Shown here in pieces: positions 47,466-57,400 of a DNA stretch of 64,000 bases. The notes below the pieces were generated by a model. It ran no database searches, was not told where the DNA came from, and worked only from the letters and a program-made list of their open reading frames with translations. Made by a program: the position numbers and the translations under genes. Numbering within the stretch: position 1 is the first letter of the stretch; each line of letters starts with the position of its first letter. The DNA comes from Triops longicaudatus (taxonomy: Eukaryota; Arthropoda; Branchiopoda; Notostraca; Triopsidae), in NCBI GenBank assembly GCA_022885665.1, contig JAGQDJ010000048.1, forward strand, positions 276,289 through 340,288. The letters are read 5' to 3'.

Positions 47466-49060
47466 GTTTCTCCAGCTTTGGTGCGATTCAAGGAGCTGCA
47501 GCCATACCGACTCGAGAGCTGTTGACCTCAAGTGCCGGTGACGTGCTTCGGCCTCGCGCTTCGTCTACAATGGGTTACTTGTGTTCTGTTCGACGTTGGG
47601 TCGAGATCAGTACTGGAAAGGCAGGGAAGACAATTGGTACGGAGACGACAGTTTGGAAAGTGCTGCAGTTTACCGTATTTCTGACTTTCTTTATTAACTA
47701 CAGCGTATTTCTTAGGTTGGCGTGTGAAGCAATACATGCTGTTATATGGGAGAACACCCGGTTAGGAGCCGATTGTTCGTTCAACGCGTAGACCGTTAAT
47801 TCGCAGTCCACTTTAAGAGGTGCGTAATCTGTACTTTTTTCTCGTTTTTGTTAAGTTTTTCCATGTCGTAGGATTACTTGAAACTCCATATTTCCTCGAT
47901 TGGCGATCTTGATCTCTGATCCATTCTACATTTTGCGGGCTGGTCAATGTTCCTGAAGATTATGTATCGTGTTTCTCAATAAAAACGAACCGAACAAACT
48001 GCACCATACCTAACGCCACGGCAGTTGCGCGAGCTCGTCCCACGCCAAGTTATTTCGTACGTTTTGACCCGCAACCAAGCTTAACTCACAGATGACGTGT
48101 GGTTAGCATAGCAAGGTTTGTTTGGTCGTTTTGAAAACTACTGTACGTGTAGCTTCTTATAATGGGTAATGTTATGCAATGCATTTATATATATTATCAC
48201 ATAGGTATTACAACGTTTTACTCATCTAGGTTATGTATTACTGCTCACGTCGGTGAATTTTACTCGAAACCAGGGGCTGGTCATCCCTCGTGTCTATCAT
48301 GGCTGCTAGCTATTTTGTGGCCTTTCACCTCTAAAGGAAGGTACTGGGCTCTTTTTCTTATAGAGCGGTCATCTCCTTCAGCTTTTCTTCGAATAGAGTA
48401 ATATGAAATAAAGAAATGTTAAATAGAGTAATAGTGTACATTTTTACCTTTACAGTACAGTGTATTGGTTATGCTTTATCGAACATTGTAGTTCATGACT
48501 AATCATTTTCATGCCTTTTGTTTACCTAGTTTCGGTGCGCCTAAACGATCTTCAACTGTATAGACTCACCTGCATTGACGTGAATCAGCGCATGGTTTTA
48601 AACTGGAAAGTACATTTGTTGAAGCCGATTGTCCGTTTGGTGCGTACTCCGTTGATTTCTAGCGAAATCTACCTTGGAGATCTGGTGGTCTTCATTCTTT
48701 GCGAATATTATTACCTTTCTCAACGTGGTTGGATACCCCGAAATGCCACGTGTTTTTAGCGAACACCGATTTTGCATCGTGATCCATTGATCTTGGCCTG
48801 TGATCCGATATATTGTACGTCGTGCGGACACTGAAACGCTCGTCAAAGGCAGTGAATGGAATGTATCATGTATTATCTTCAAATGGGTTGGGTATTGTAA
48901 TTTATGCACATTGTCGAAGATATTACAAGGTTTCATTCGTATAGGTTATATCTTGCTACCCATGTCGGTGGAATTTTGCTTGTAACCTGGGCTGGTCGTC
49001 CTTCGTGGCTATGATGGCTGCTTTGCGCCCTTTCGACACTTTAGGAGGCACGGGGTGCTT
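47466..49060 (+). repeat. Second degenerate duplication (two related blocks)
   Basis: Blocks near 47475-48360 and 48520-49060 share scattered text. CTTTGGTGCG/TTTCGGTGCG follows an acceptor-like CTCCAG/CCTAG, and GCCGATTGTTCGTTC resembles GCCGATTGTCCGTTTG. GTTATGTATTACTGCTCACG resembles GTTATATCTTGCTACCCATG and is followed by GTCGGTG..AATTTT and GGGCTGGTC. The second occurrence of this last block starts about 715 bp after the first. No recognisable protein is encoded. Confidence 0.5.
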
Positions 49061-49255
49061 TGAATTTGCCTGCAGACGGTTACACGCAATCAAAATTTAA
49101 GTGTTTTTTTCCCACTCTCATTATTCCCAAGTCTCCGTTACTCCAAGGTACCCCAAGTTGCTCCAAGGTACATTTTGTCTTCGGTCGGTTTATACGGGGT
49201 TGTAATGGTCGTATGTGTCCTGGTCGGAAAGTTGTCCGGACATCGTCATTCTATC

Positions 49256-49970
49256 ATGGAGATCTTCATCCTTGTAGCTTTGGTAGCAGTAGCTACAGCA
49301 ATCCCATACGGTTCATACAGTTACGGAGCAGCACCACAGGAATTCAAGGAAGAAGCTCCCAAGTACGCCACCATTACCAAGCAAGAAGATGTGTGCAACC
49401 TGGATGGAAGCTCCAAATACAAGTAATGCACAACCACAAACTCAAATTATATGATTGTACTAACGTAAGTTTCACTTCAACAGTTATGAAAGCTCCGATA
49501 TGACGTCAATGCAAGAAAGCCAGTACCAGAAGCAAATTGGCGCAGCTATGGGCACTGCTGCCCAAGGCTCCAGCTCCTACATTGCCTTTGACGGCCAAAA
49601 GATCCAAATGAGCTGGGTTGCTGACGAAAACGGATACCGTGCCACCGGAGACCACCTCCCTACTCCTCCCCCAGTGCCGGCCGATATTGCTGCCATGTTG
49701 CCCGCTCTCCTCAAACGCACCCCCGAACAATGGGCTGCCGCTCCTGCTGTTGCTGCTGCCCAGCCTGCTTACGGTGCTCCGATGTACGAAGCCCTCAAAA
49801 TCCAAACTCCAGTTGCCGTTCCCGTGGCTCCTGCTGCTCCTAATTACGAGGCTCCCAAGATGGAAACGCCCAAAGCCTACTCTCCCGTTTACCACGCACC
49901 CGCTGCTCCGGCTCCCGTTGTCCCCGTCGCCCCTGCACCTGCCAAGCCTGCTTACAACCGTTACTATTAA
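49256..49970 (+). CDS. Secreted cuticle protein with Rebers-Riddiford chitin-binding domain (2 exons, 217 aa)
   Basis: Exons: 49256-49422 and 49484-49970, phase 2 junction (TACAA|GTAATG, CAACAG|TTATG). Residues 1-15 (MEIFILVALVAVATA) form a clear signal peptide. The R&R domain spans about 30-110: TITKQEDVCNLDGSSKYNYE, then GSSSYIAFDGQKIQMSWVAD and ENGYRATGDHLPTPPPVP. This DENGYxxxGDHLPTPPPVP ending is the RR-1 form known from soft cuticles. The C-terminal 90 residues are Ala/Pro-rich with YEAxK and YxAPxxxxP repeats. The protein should be exported by epidermal cells and bind chitin in the exoskeleton. A frameshifted copy of its C-terminal part lies 6 kb upstream, so a local cuticle-gene family is likely. 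Confidence 0.93.
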
Positions 49971-50865
49971 AGAATGTATTATATCAGAAATCAGATGACA
50001 AATAAGCTTTCATTTTCTATATACGTCTTTATCCATTTCTCTCTCAACAGTTTAAGAGCGGGCGTCTTTCATGTTAATCTCTTTTCAATGTAGCAGAGAT
50101 GTATTTCACCAATAAGTGAAACAGAAATTCGCAAAGCAAGAAGGACAACTTGAGTCTTGTACACACTTTATTTCTTCCTTGCAAAAACTGTAGCAGAGCA
50201 TGGATAAGCGTCGAACGGTACGTTTAACCGTGTTCTTTGTTGACAATTCTTATCAGTAACCACAAGTAGAGCAACCTACTATGACCTGAGATGGGGATCT
50301 TAGACCGAAACCACCCACAATCGTGAATTTCAGACTAGAAAATATTTTAATTTGAACAAATCAGTCATCAAAACAATAAATCAAAAGCGAACAACAAAAT
50401 GATCAATAAATTAAGTAAAATACATTAAAATCTGGCTATAACGTACAAGTACGGGGACCGAGTATTTGTCCATTATGGCCGACTATACGTAATGAGCAAA
50501 ACTGGAATAAAGCTTTTAATTTTGCTGCGATTTGAGGTTTTGTACACAATTGTTGCTATCTTGTTGTAGTTGGTGTACGTTATAACGCGATGTAACGAGT
50601 AAATAGAATAGTACACAGGTAATTCCGAATTAACCGACATGTCTGCAAAATGGAGATTAAAGAACGCAAATTGTTCGCCTCAACAATAATCTGTAAGAAT
50701 TATTGCGCTAGCCCTTCAAAAAAGCGAGAAAACTGAGCTTGAATATGAAATTATGCCCTGAGGGCGTCTCAGAAGCCAAAAAGTTTGAAATGCCAGAAGG
50801 AATAGCATGGGAAAAAGTGCGATGCACGATGCCAGCAAAAACCTCTGTCTCTGAAAAACAAAACC

Positions 50866-50929
50866 TCCGACACGGTGAATTGAATCCACAACCTCAAGTC
50901 CAGAACTTAGACCGCTCTGCCAAAACACC
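50866..50929 (-). repeat. tRNA-derived SINE (A and B box present)
   Basis: The minus strand reads GGTGTTTTGGCAGAGCGGTC then TAAGTTCTGGACTTGAGG and GGATTCAATTC, giving a pol III A box (TGGCAGAGCGGTCTAAG) and a B box-like GGATTCAATTC at 50877-50887. The acceptor arms do not pair, so it is a SINE head rather than a working tRNA. Its 5' part matches the fragment at 42887-42925. The body probably continues on the minus strand towards 50720. Confidence 0.5.
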
Positions 50930-51451
50930 TTATAAACGGTGAAGCACATGTATAAATTCAATACATAGATTTTTGAAACAACAGTCTCCATTAATGGAGT
51001 CGTGGCTTATCTTACTGATTACTTGTTTTAAATACCAAAAAAATCCGGGGGTTTGTTACCTATGTAACTTGTCACAGATGCTAACTAGTACTGTTCTTTG
51101 ATTATTTCTAGACTTCTTTCTGTCAGGACGTTTGTTCAAAATAAAGTACTATAGTCAACACTTAAGGTTCAGGCAAATTTCTATGTATTACGACGTACAG
51201 AAGAACATTTGCAAGTTATTCCAATTGATGAATTTGGAATTACAGGAATATTGTTGCATACAAAGTATGAGGAATATCCTTGAATGTCGTCCGTAAATTG
51301 ATATTGAACTTATGAACTCAAAATTGAATAAAATAACAACAAAAATAACACATTCACAACACTGCTTCACATCTCATAGGCAAGAGTTGACATTAGTAAA
51401 GCTAAGTAAAACAACAGGATTCTAGTTAAATCAGTATAAACACGTGGGGAA

Positions 51452-51476
51452 CAGGGGCACAGAGAAGGGGGGGGGG
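51452..51476. repeat. hAT-like terminal motif with G10 run, copy B
   Basis: CAGGGGCACAGAGAA followed by ten G, matching the copy at 42862-42886 in the same orientation. It supports a dispersed repeat family. Confidence 0.4.
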
Positions 51477-51828
51477 CGAAATTATTTTCTTGTGGGCAAG
51501 TAAGCTCAGTGGCAGCATAAATAAAAAGTTTTCCCCCGCGAAAAAAACACACACACACGGAAAAACCCTGTCTACGAGTATCACTATAAACTTATCTTGA
51601 GCGGCAACGCCAAACTGCGCCGTACTTCGATCGAAGGAAATGTGGCTGAGATCCTTACCATTCCTCCCTCGGGCGTGAAGCCACCTCGTCGAAGGAAAAC
51701 GGCCAGTCATTCTGTGGAATCTGCCACTGCCCCACTTTTGGCTCCTCCCACTGCTGCTCCAGTCGTCCGACCCAGAAAAATAGAAGAAACGTCTTCCGAT
51801 GATAACAGCGCCTTTCAAAGATTCCAAA

Positions 51829-51901
51829 GAGCAAGTGGCCGTTTTCCTTCGACTCGAGGTGGCGTGAAGCCACCTCGTCGAAGGAAAACTGCCACTCGCT
51901 C
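51829..51901. repeat. Inverted repeat, about 30-bp arms, 11-nt loop
   Basis: Left arm 51829-51860 (GAGCAAGTGGCCGTTTTCCT...) pairs with right arm 51872-51901, with two mismatches and a 2-nt bulge. The left arm is also the reverse complement of 51684-51709 in the first repeat copy. So the hairpin arose by an inverted insertion of local sequence. Confidence 0.75.
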
Positions 51902-52464
51902 TGCGGAATCTTCCACTGCCCCACTTTTGGCTCCTCCCACTGCTGCTCCTCAGTCGTCCGACCCAGAAAAATAGAAGAAACGTCTTCCGATGATAACAGC
52001 GCCTTTCAAACTTGCGATTCGGGTAAAAGCGCCTCCTCCAGCCCTAATAAGCTGCCAGCCATCGCAAATGGGTTTCCAAGACGCCCAGATAGAAGCTGTA
52101 AAGCCGAAACGCGGTTCCTCTCGCGAGTCCAGCCGCAAAGCTTCTGTCACTTCTGTCGACGAAGACTTCCAAGACCGTCCTGCCACGCGCGCTCCAAGTC
52201 CCGGCCACCGAGCATATAACCCAGAAGGCAGAATCCTGTAGTCCAGTTGGAGCATCTAAACGTAGCAACTCCGCAACTTTAGCTAAAACTCCGCCGTCCC
52301 GTCGTGGCTCGCGTGTCGAACGTAATTCGACTTCGTCCTCCATTGACGTGGAAATAAAAACCCAGCCTGACAGTCGCATTTTGAACTGCAAGCCGATGCA
52401 AAGCATCGACACACTGGTGCCCGAAGAACCGAAACCACAGGAACCAACAACGACATCTGATCTG

Positions 52465-52535
52465 GTCGAAGGCGAAAACCCAAGCGTGACAGTTTGTATG
52501 ACGGGTTCCTTCACGCTTGGGTTCTCGCCTTCGAC
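52465..52535. repeat. Inverted repeat, 25-bp arms (24/25 paired), 21-nt loop
   Basis: Left arm 52465-52489 (GTCGAAGGCGAAAACCCAAG...) and right arm 52511-52535 (TCACGCTTGGGTTCTCGCCT...) are reverse complements with one mismatch. The arm begins GTCGAAGG, as does an arm of the hairpin at 51.8 kb. A transcript would form a stem-loop of about 71 nt, the size of a pre-miRNA hairpin. Confidence 0.8.
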
Positions 52536-52807
52536 TGGCGCAAGACTCTGAACTCCCCTTTTTAAAGGTCAGCTAGGTTCGCCAAGGGAGTGACGTGGCA
52601 AAACAGGTAGGAAAAGTCAAGGTGAAACAGAGAACGACGTGGCAAAAAACGGATGGAAAAAAGTGAAAGGTGAAAAGGTTCAAGGTGAAAGTCCAAACAT
52701 CCGTACCCGGGAAGGCTATAGGAACCGAATAGGCTTGCGCACCATCCTCCCCTTTCGACTTACGTACGATTTCTAAAAATTCTCCCCCCTTGAACTTGAG
52801 CAAGGTT

Positions 52808-53053
52808 CTAAAACAGAGGGTGTTGTTGAAGCGGAACTTCCTTCGCATGATGTTGGATGAATCGTGGAACGCTGACTTGAGTTAGATGACGCAATGAGTC
52901 GGTCCACTTCATAAATTCAGTAACCAGGGGCCCTGGTACTACATCGTCCCAAACGATGCCCAGTATCCATAATTGCTGAATGAGGAGTTTCGCTGCTACA
53001 ATAACAGGGCTAATTAGTCCGAGGGGATCAAAAAGCTTTGCGACTGAGATCAT
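52808..53053 (-). mobile_element. BEL/Pao LTR-retrotransposon polyprotein fragment
   Basis: The minus-strand frame reads ISVAKLFDPLGLISPVIVAA, KLLIQQLWILGIVWDDVVP, then FMKWTDSLRHLTQVSVPRFI. This is the conserved Pao-type pol segment after reverse transcriptase (the FDPLGL...P...AK...QxLW...WD...W...L..L...VPR pattern). Both sides are missing and no LTRs are recognisable, so it is a dead fragment. Confidence 0.8.
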
Positions 53054-54405
53054 TTTCCGTTTGGTAATGTTAGTTAATTTTAATAACGTAAGTTAATAAA
53101 GTTTGTGATCCAGTAATCCGAAAAACCTGTGCCTTTATTTTTTCGTCACATTTTCCCACAAACTTAGTGTTCAAGGCTTTACTACAGAAAAATGTTTACA
53201 AAAATAGCTTCGAGCTATATTTGGCTGTTTACTGAGAACTTCACAAATAAACATATAATCTCGTCCCTATTATAGGCTTGTATTTAATTCACACATACAG
53301 TGTAGACCAAGAGGGCAACTGAAACACTTTCGAAGGCCAGGCGAGCACATCATATTTAATGAAGTGTAGAAAAGTAATAAATGTATTTAAATTTTAACAT
53401 TATACATGTATTCGGGTTACTAATTGATTAATCGCGTAAAATCCACTTCCCATTTTAGCGTGTGTTTTTCAATGAAAACCACGCTCAACGAAGATCACTT
53501 AAAAATCTAACAGACAAAGCTGGCCAAACAGTCTCTTAAACAACTTCTTACCAAAACGATTAGACGAGTTAACGAATTGACAAGGATCAATGTTAGCAAC
53601 TATGTTTATTGTTATGGCGTTGTCATACATAAGAAAACGCTATGTATACCAAATACATGTCGAAAGCTGTACAAAGCGAAGTGACACATCACACCGTCAT
53701 ATATAACAGTTAAAGCTCTTGAATCGGAATCACTGTTATCCAAACTTTTTATAAGCACTCTACCGCTCTCGTCTATGCACACACTTCAGTCATCTATATC
53801 AACAAAAAAATAAAAAAAAAGAAAAACTTTTTCACGCCATTTCTGAAATAAGGCTTAAAGCGCATAGTTTAAAACTCGGGACGGTTAGCCAACACAACAA
53901 AACTTGTCTCCTCGCTTACAAATAACCGAGTTTTCTCGTCAAGAGGGGAGGGGAAGTAACAGAACTTCTCACTAACTAAATTGTATAATTTGAGCACACT
54001 GCACACAAAACGTTAGAACCAAACTCGAAAACCTTGTCTCTTTCTAATCAAAACCCTCACACAATTTCACACCGTTACTATCTTTCTCTTGAACATAATA
54101 CTCGGGGGAAAACAAGCCAACTAAACTTCTGCCCGATTTATCATTAGCAAACCATTCGTGAAATAGGCACTGATTTAGCACTCGAGTGTTTTTCTTTTTT
54201 CCCTTTTTTTTTCTCTTTTTTTTTGTTGCTTTGCAAGCCCAAAAATGTACAAAATTTACAGCGATTAGGAGATATCATAGGAAATAAACTGCGAATTACA
54301 ACAACTGGAATGTTGTACCATGTACCAGAGAGAATAATCCTGGCCTTTTTAGCCTCCCTCTTCCCTTTTTTCATGTCATTTAAGGCAACAAGCAAATCTT
54401 CGTTA
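53054..54405. other. AT-rich non-coding DNA, probable MRTF 3' UTR
   Basis: Lies just downstream of the MRTF stop on the minus strand. The only polyadenylation-like signal I see is a TTTATT near 53602 (AATAAA on the minus strand), which would give a 3' UTR of about 0.8 kb. Confidence 0.35.
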
Positions 54406-57400
54406 CTATGCAGCGAAGTCTGCTCTGTCCCAAGGCAAACTGCTTATAACACCATTAAACCTCAATTCGCCGTCGTCCAGGAGAAACAGATCTGAATGCG
54501 GCTCAGCTATACTGGCCAAGACAGGATCACCATTGGGCAAGCAGAACACCATATCTTGCCGCGGGTCAGATGAGAAGCTATGTCCGTTGTGATAACTGTG
54601 TGTGCTCGAAGGGACCGAAAAACAGTGTGTACTGTTATCTGCCGTGTTCTCATGCGGTACTAACAGTTCCAGCCAGTCCATATCCATGTTCATTTCCTGG
54701 ATCTCGTCACCAGCTAGTACCGGTTCTCGTTTGTCAATCCCAGCCACCGATCGAGCTGGCTCGGATGGCTGCTGTTGTTGCGGTTGCGTTATGGCGTTCT
54801 GCTCACCGCCAAGTTCCATGGCTTCAAAGTTGTCCAAGTCAAAATTGATATCACATAAGTCTAAGCCTGACGGCACACTGGTAGAGTGGGACGCAGCCAC
54901 CGGCAGTACAGGATTGTCCAGTTTCACCCCGGCTGGTGCCGCAGGGCCGTGGGCAGCACTGGGAGGAAGCTCGCCATTTTTAATCAAAATATCCAATACG
55001 TCATCCACCAACTGACTCTTGAAAGACGACGAGTTTATCACGTCAGCATACGAGGGAGGTTCACGATGCACAAGTTGACTGCAACTAGAAAACAAAAGTC
55101 ACGCATTAGCGGGTAAAACACGGTCCACTAGCGGGTAATACACTGGCAATCTGAATGCAAGAAAATTTAAAAGCTGGTGAGTTATGTATATAATTTTTTA
55201 CTACACTTTAGTTACTATACTATTATTTTTTTAGTATACTCCATTTACTCTAAATACACTTTTTAATATTAAATGCTTATATCTTATTTCTTAAATCAAT
55301 TAAATATTTATCCATGTTTAAATAAACTTTTATTTACTATATTATTAATTTTTACCATAATTTATTCTACTTTACTACTATGCGTCACGCAAGTTTGCCA
55401 TATTCAAAGAGATTCAATATAGCTAGATTTAAGTCTACTAAAATTTTGTCGAAGTGACGTATACCTGGTTTGTATATTCGCACCCAAGCGAATAGGATTG
55501 GAAGTACTGAAAAGTTCCGTCTCAGGTAAATGTTCCGTTGACTCAGAAGTACGTTGGCACAGGACGCCATCAGTTGAATTCAATATCAATGGGTTGTCGG
55601 TCACGGAAACGCCTCCAGGGCAACCGTGACTGGTCTCCACCTTAGGTAACTGGTGTACAGTTTTCTGTTAACAGGAGAAACAATGATAAATGGAACTTCT
55701 CCACTGAATGAACCGATTCTACTGCCTCCATATTTAGGTACTGAATGTCGCCGTTTTGAATGTGAATGACGTTATTATGCTTATGACGCTCTTATGTGCG
55801 TGAAACAATAGGCACAAACTACATTTGCATCCAAAAACTGCGACGTTTAGTTTGAAAACATGTTAGAACAAGACTGGATAATTGTAGAAATTTCGAGCTA
55901 AAGATTTGGAAGGTCATTTGAACGTAACATACAGAGCAGTTAGAAACATTTAGAGAAAAGATATGGAAATTTTTCAAATACCGCATTATGACAATTCACT
56001 GTCGTTTCGAGATCCTTTTTGATTTGCGACTGCTGTTCTTTGAGCTCTCGTAACTGTTGCAGCTGAAGTTGAATCTGCTGCTGTTGAATCTTCAGCTGTA
56101 AATGCTGTTGCAACAACAAACGCTGCTGCAATTTCGGGTCGACTGCCAAAGACCCTGACTCACCCATTTCGCAATTTAGCTGTAATTATGCCAAAGAATG
56201 ACCACATTACAATTACGAAACACGACTAAGGTAAGAAGCATCCCGCACACCGAATATGGGAAAAGGTAACTCACCTGCGCTGACGCAGCCTGTTGCCGGA
56301 GTAACAATTGTTGTTCGTGCAATACTTTCTTCGTTTCTTGCAAACCTTTCATCAAGCTTTCCACCGACTCGGCACACAATCCGCTCTTATCCAAACTAGG
56401 CTCCGGTTGCTGTGGATCCGGAAGTGGTGGCGGTGCGGGTACTTGTGGCTGGAACACTTCCTCCACTGTTGCTTTGCTTTCACCCACCGAGTCCCAGTTT
56501 TGCTCAAACGTGTCCATTAAATGCAAACCATCCACTTCCGAGTCGATGTCCATGGTAAGTACAGAAGGAACTTGGACCGACGAAGGGGCGGGGCTAGGCG
56601 AATGCGACGTCGACGACGCTTCCAAACTTGCATTCGAAACGCGTCGCAACATGTTGATATCCGACAAACTCGACGAAGAGCCGTGTTGGGGTAGTTTAGC
56701 CCCTACCGCACCCATGGGACTGCGACAAACTAATGACAAATATTTTTAGAATTACGACAAATCATTCTGAAACAAATTAATAAATCTTGTATATTCGTTA
56801 ATCCATGTGACAATAAGTCAAGCTTACAATTAGAGCACAATTTAAGCAAAGAACGAAAATAAAAACGGTCAATAGATTACATGATGAATACAAATCGCGG
56901 AAATAAATTAGACTACGAAATTAATAACATAGTAAAAAAAAGTCTTATTAAAATAACCAAACCTTTAAGAGAAGCATAAAGCACATTTAACAGGATTTTT
57001 GTGCGTAGATGTGTAAATTTACCTTCTCCGGTGTCAAAACTTGTCTCCGACTTCGAGGATGTCGCGACGTGTTCACTGCCATGATTAGAACCACTCGTGT
57101 AATGCGCCGGACTGTTATTTTGCGCCACTGCCACCAAATTGCCTGCTTCATCAGTAAAAGGACGCAATCTCTCCAACAATTGCGGTTTAGCACCGGATAC
57201 TGGCAGATTTCGCTTCTTGAGCTCCGTTTTCAGATCCGATACTGTAAAAATAATGCAAGAGCCATTTGAACTAAAAAGAATACGGGAAATATTGAAATGT
57301 ATTACCTTTCATGTCTTCCAATTTCACCAAACCCTTCAAGATTTCCGTATTGCTGGAGCCGCTATTACTACCCGAAGCTCCATTTCTCTGCTTGGCAGTG

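Larger units (their letters stand above)
51565..52551 (+). pseudogene. Decayed Pro/Ser-rich coding fragment with internal duplication
   Basis: Coding-like text runs through several frames: VYEYHYKLILSGNAKLRRTS and EGNVAEILTIPPSGVKPPRR, then KPKRGSSRESSRKASVTSVD, then RVERNSTSSSIDVEIKTQPD. A block of about 148 bp (51671-51818) is repeated at 51861-52010. The second copy has 2 extra bases (CTCCTCAG for CTCCAG), which shifts its frame to a stop. A further frame change is needed near 52225 to continue. The amino-acid composition suggests a disordered linker of a large structural protein, but I do not recognise it. Two long hairpins lie within it. No splice sites or start codon are convincing, so I call a pseudogene or captured fragment rather than a gene. 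Confidence 0.4.

Noticed and set aside
50866..50929. Functional tRNA-Leu or tRNA-Ser gene
   Set aside because: A and B boxes are seen but the acceptor and T arms do not pair, so a SINE head is more likely.
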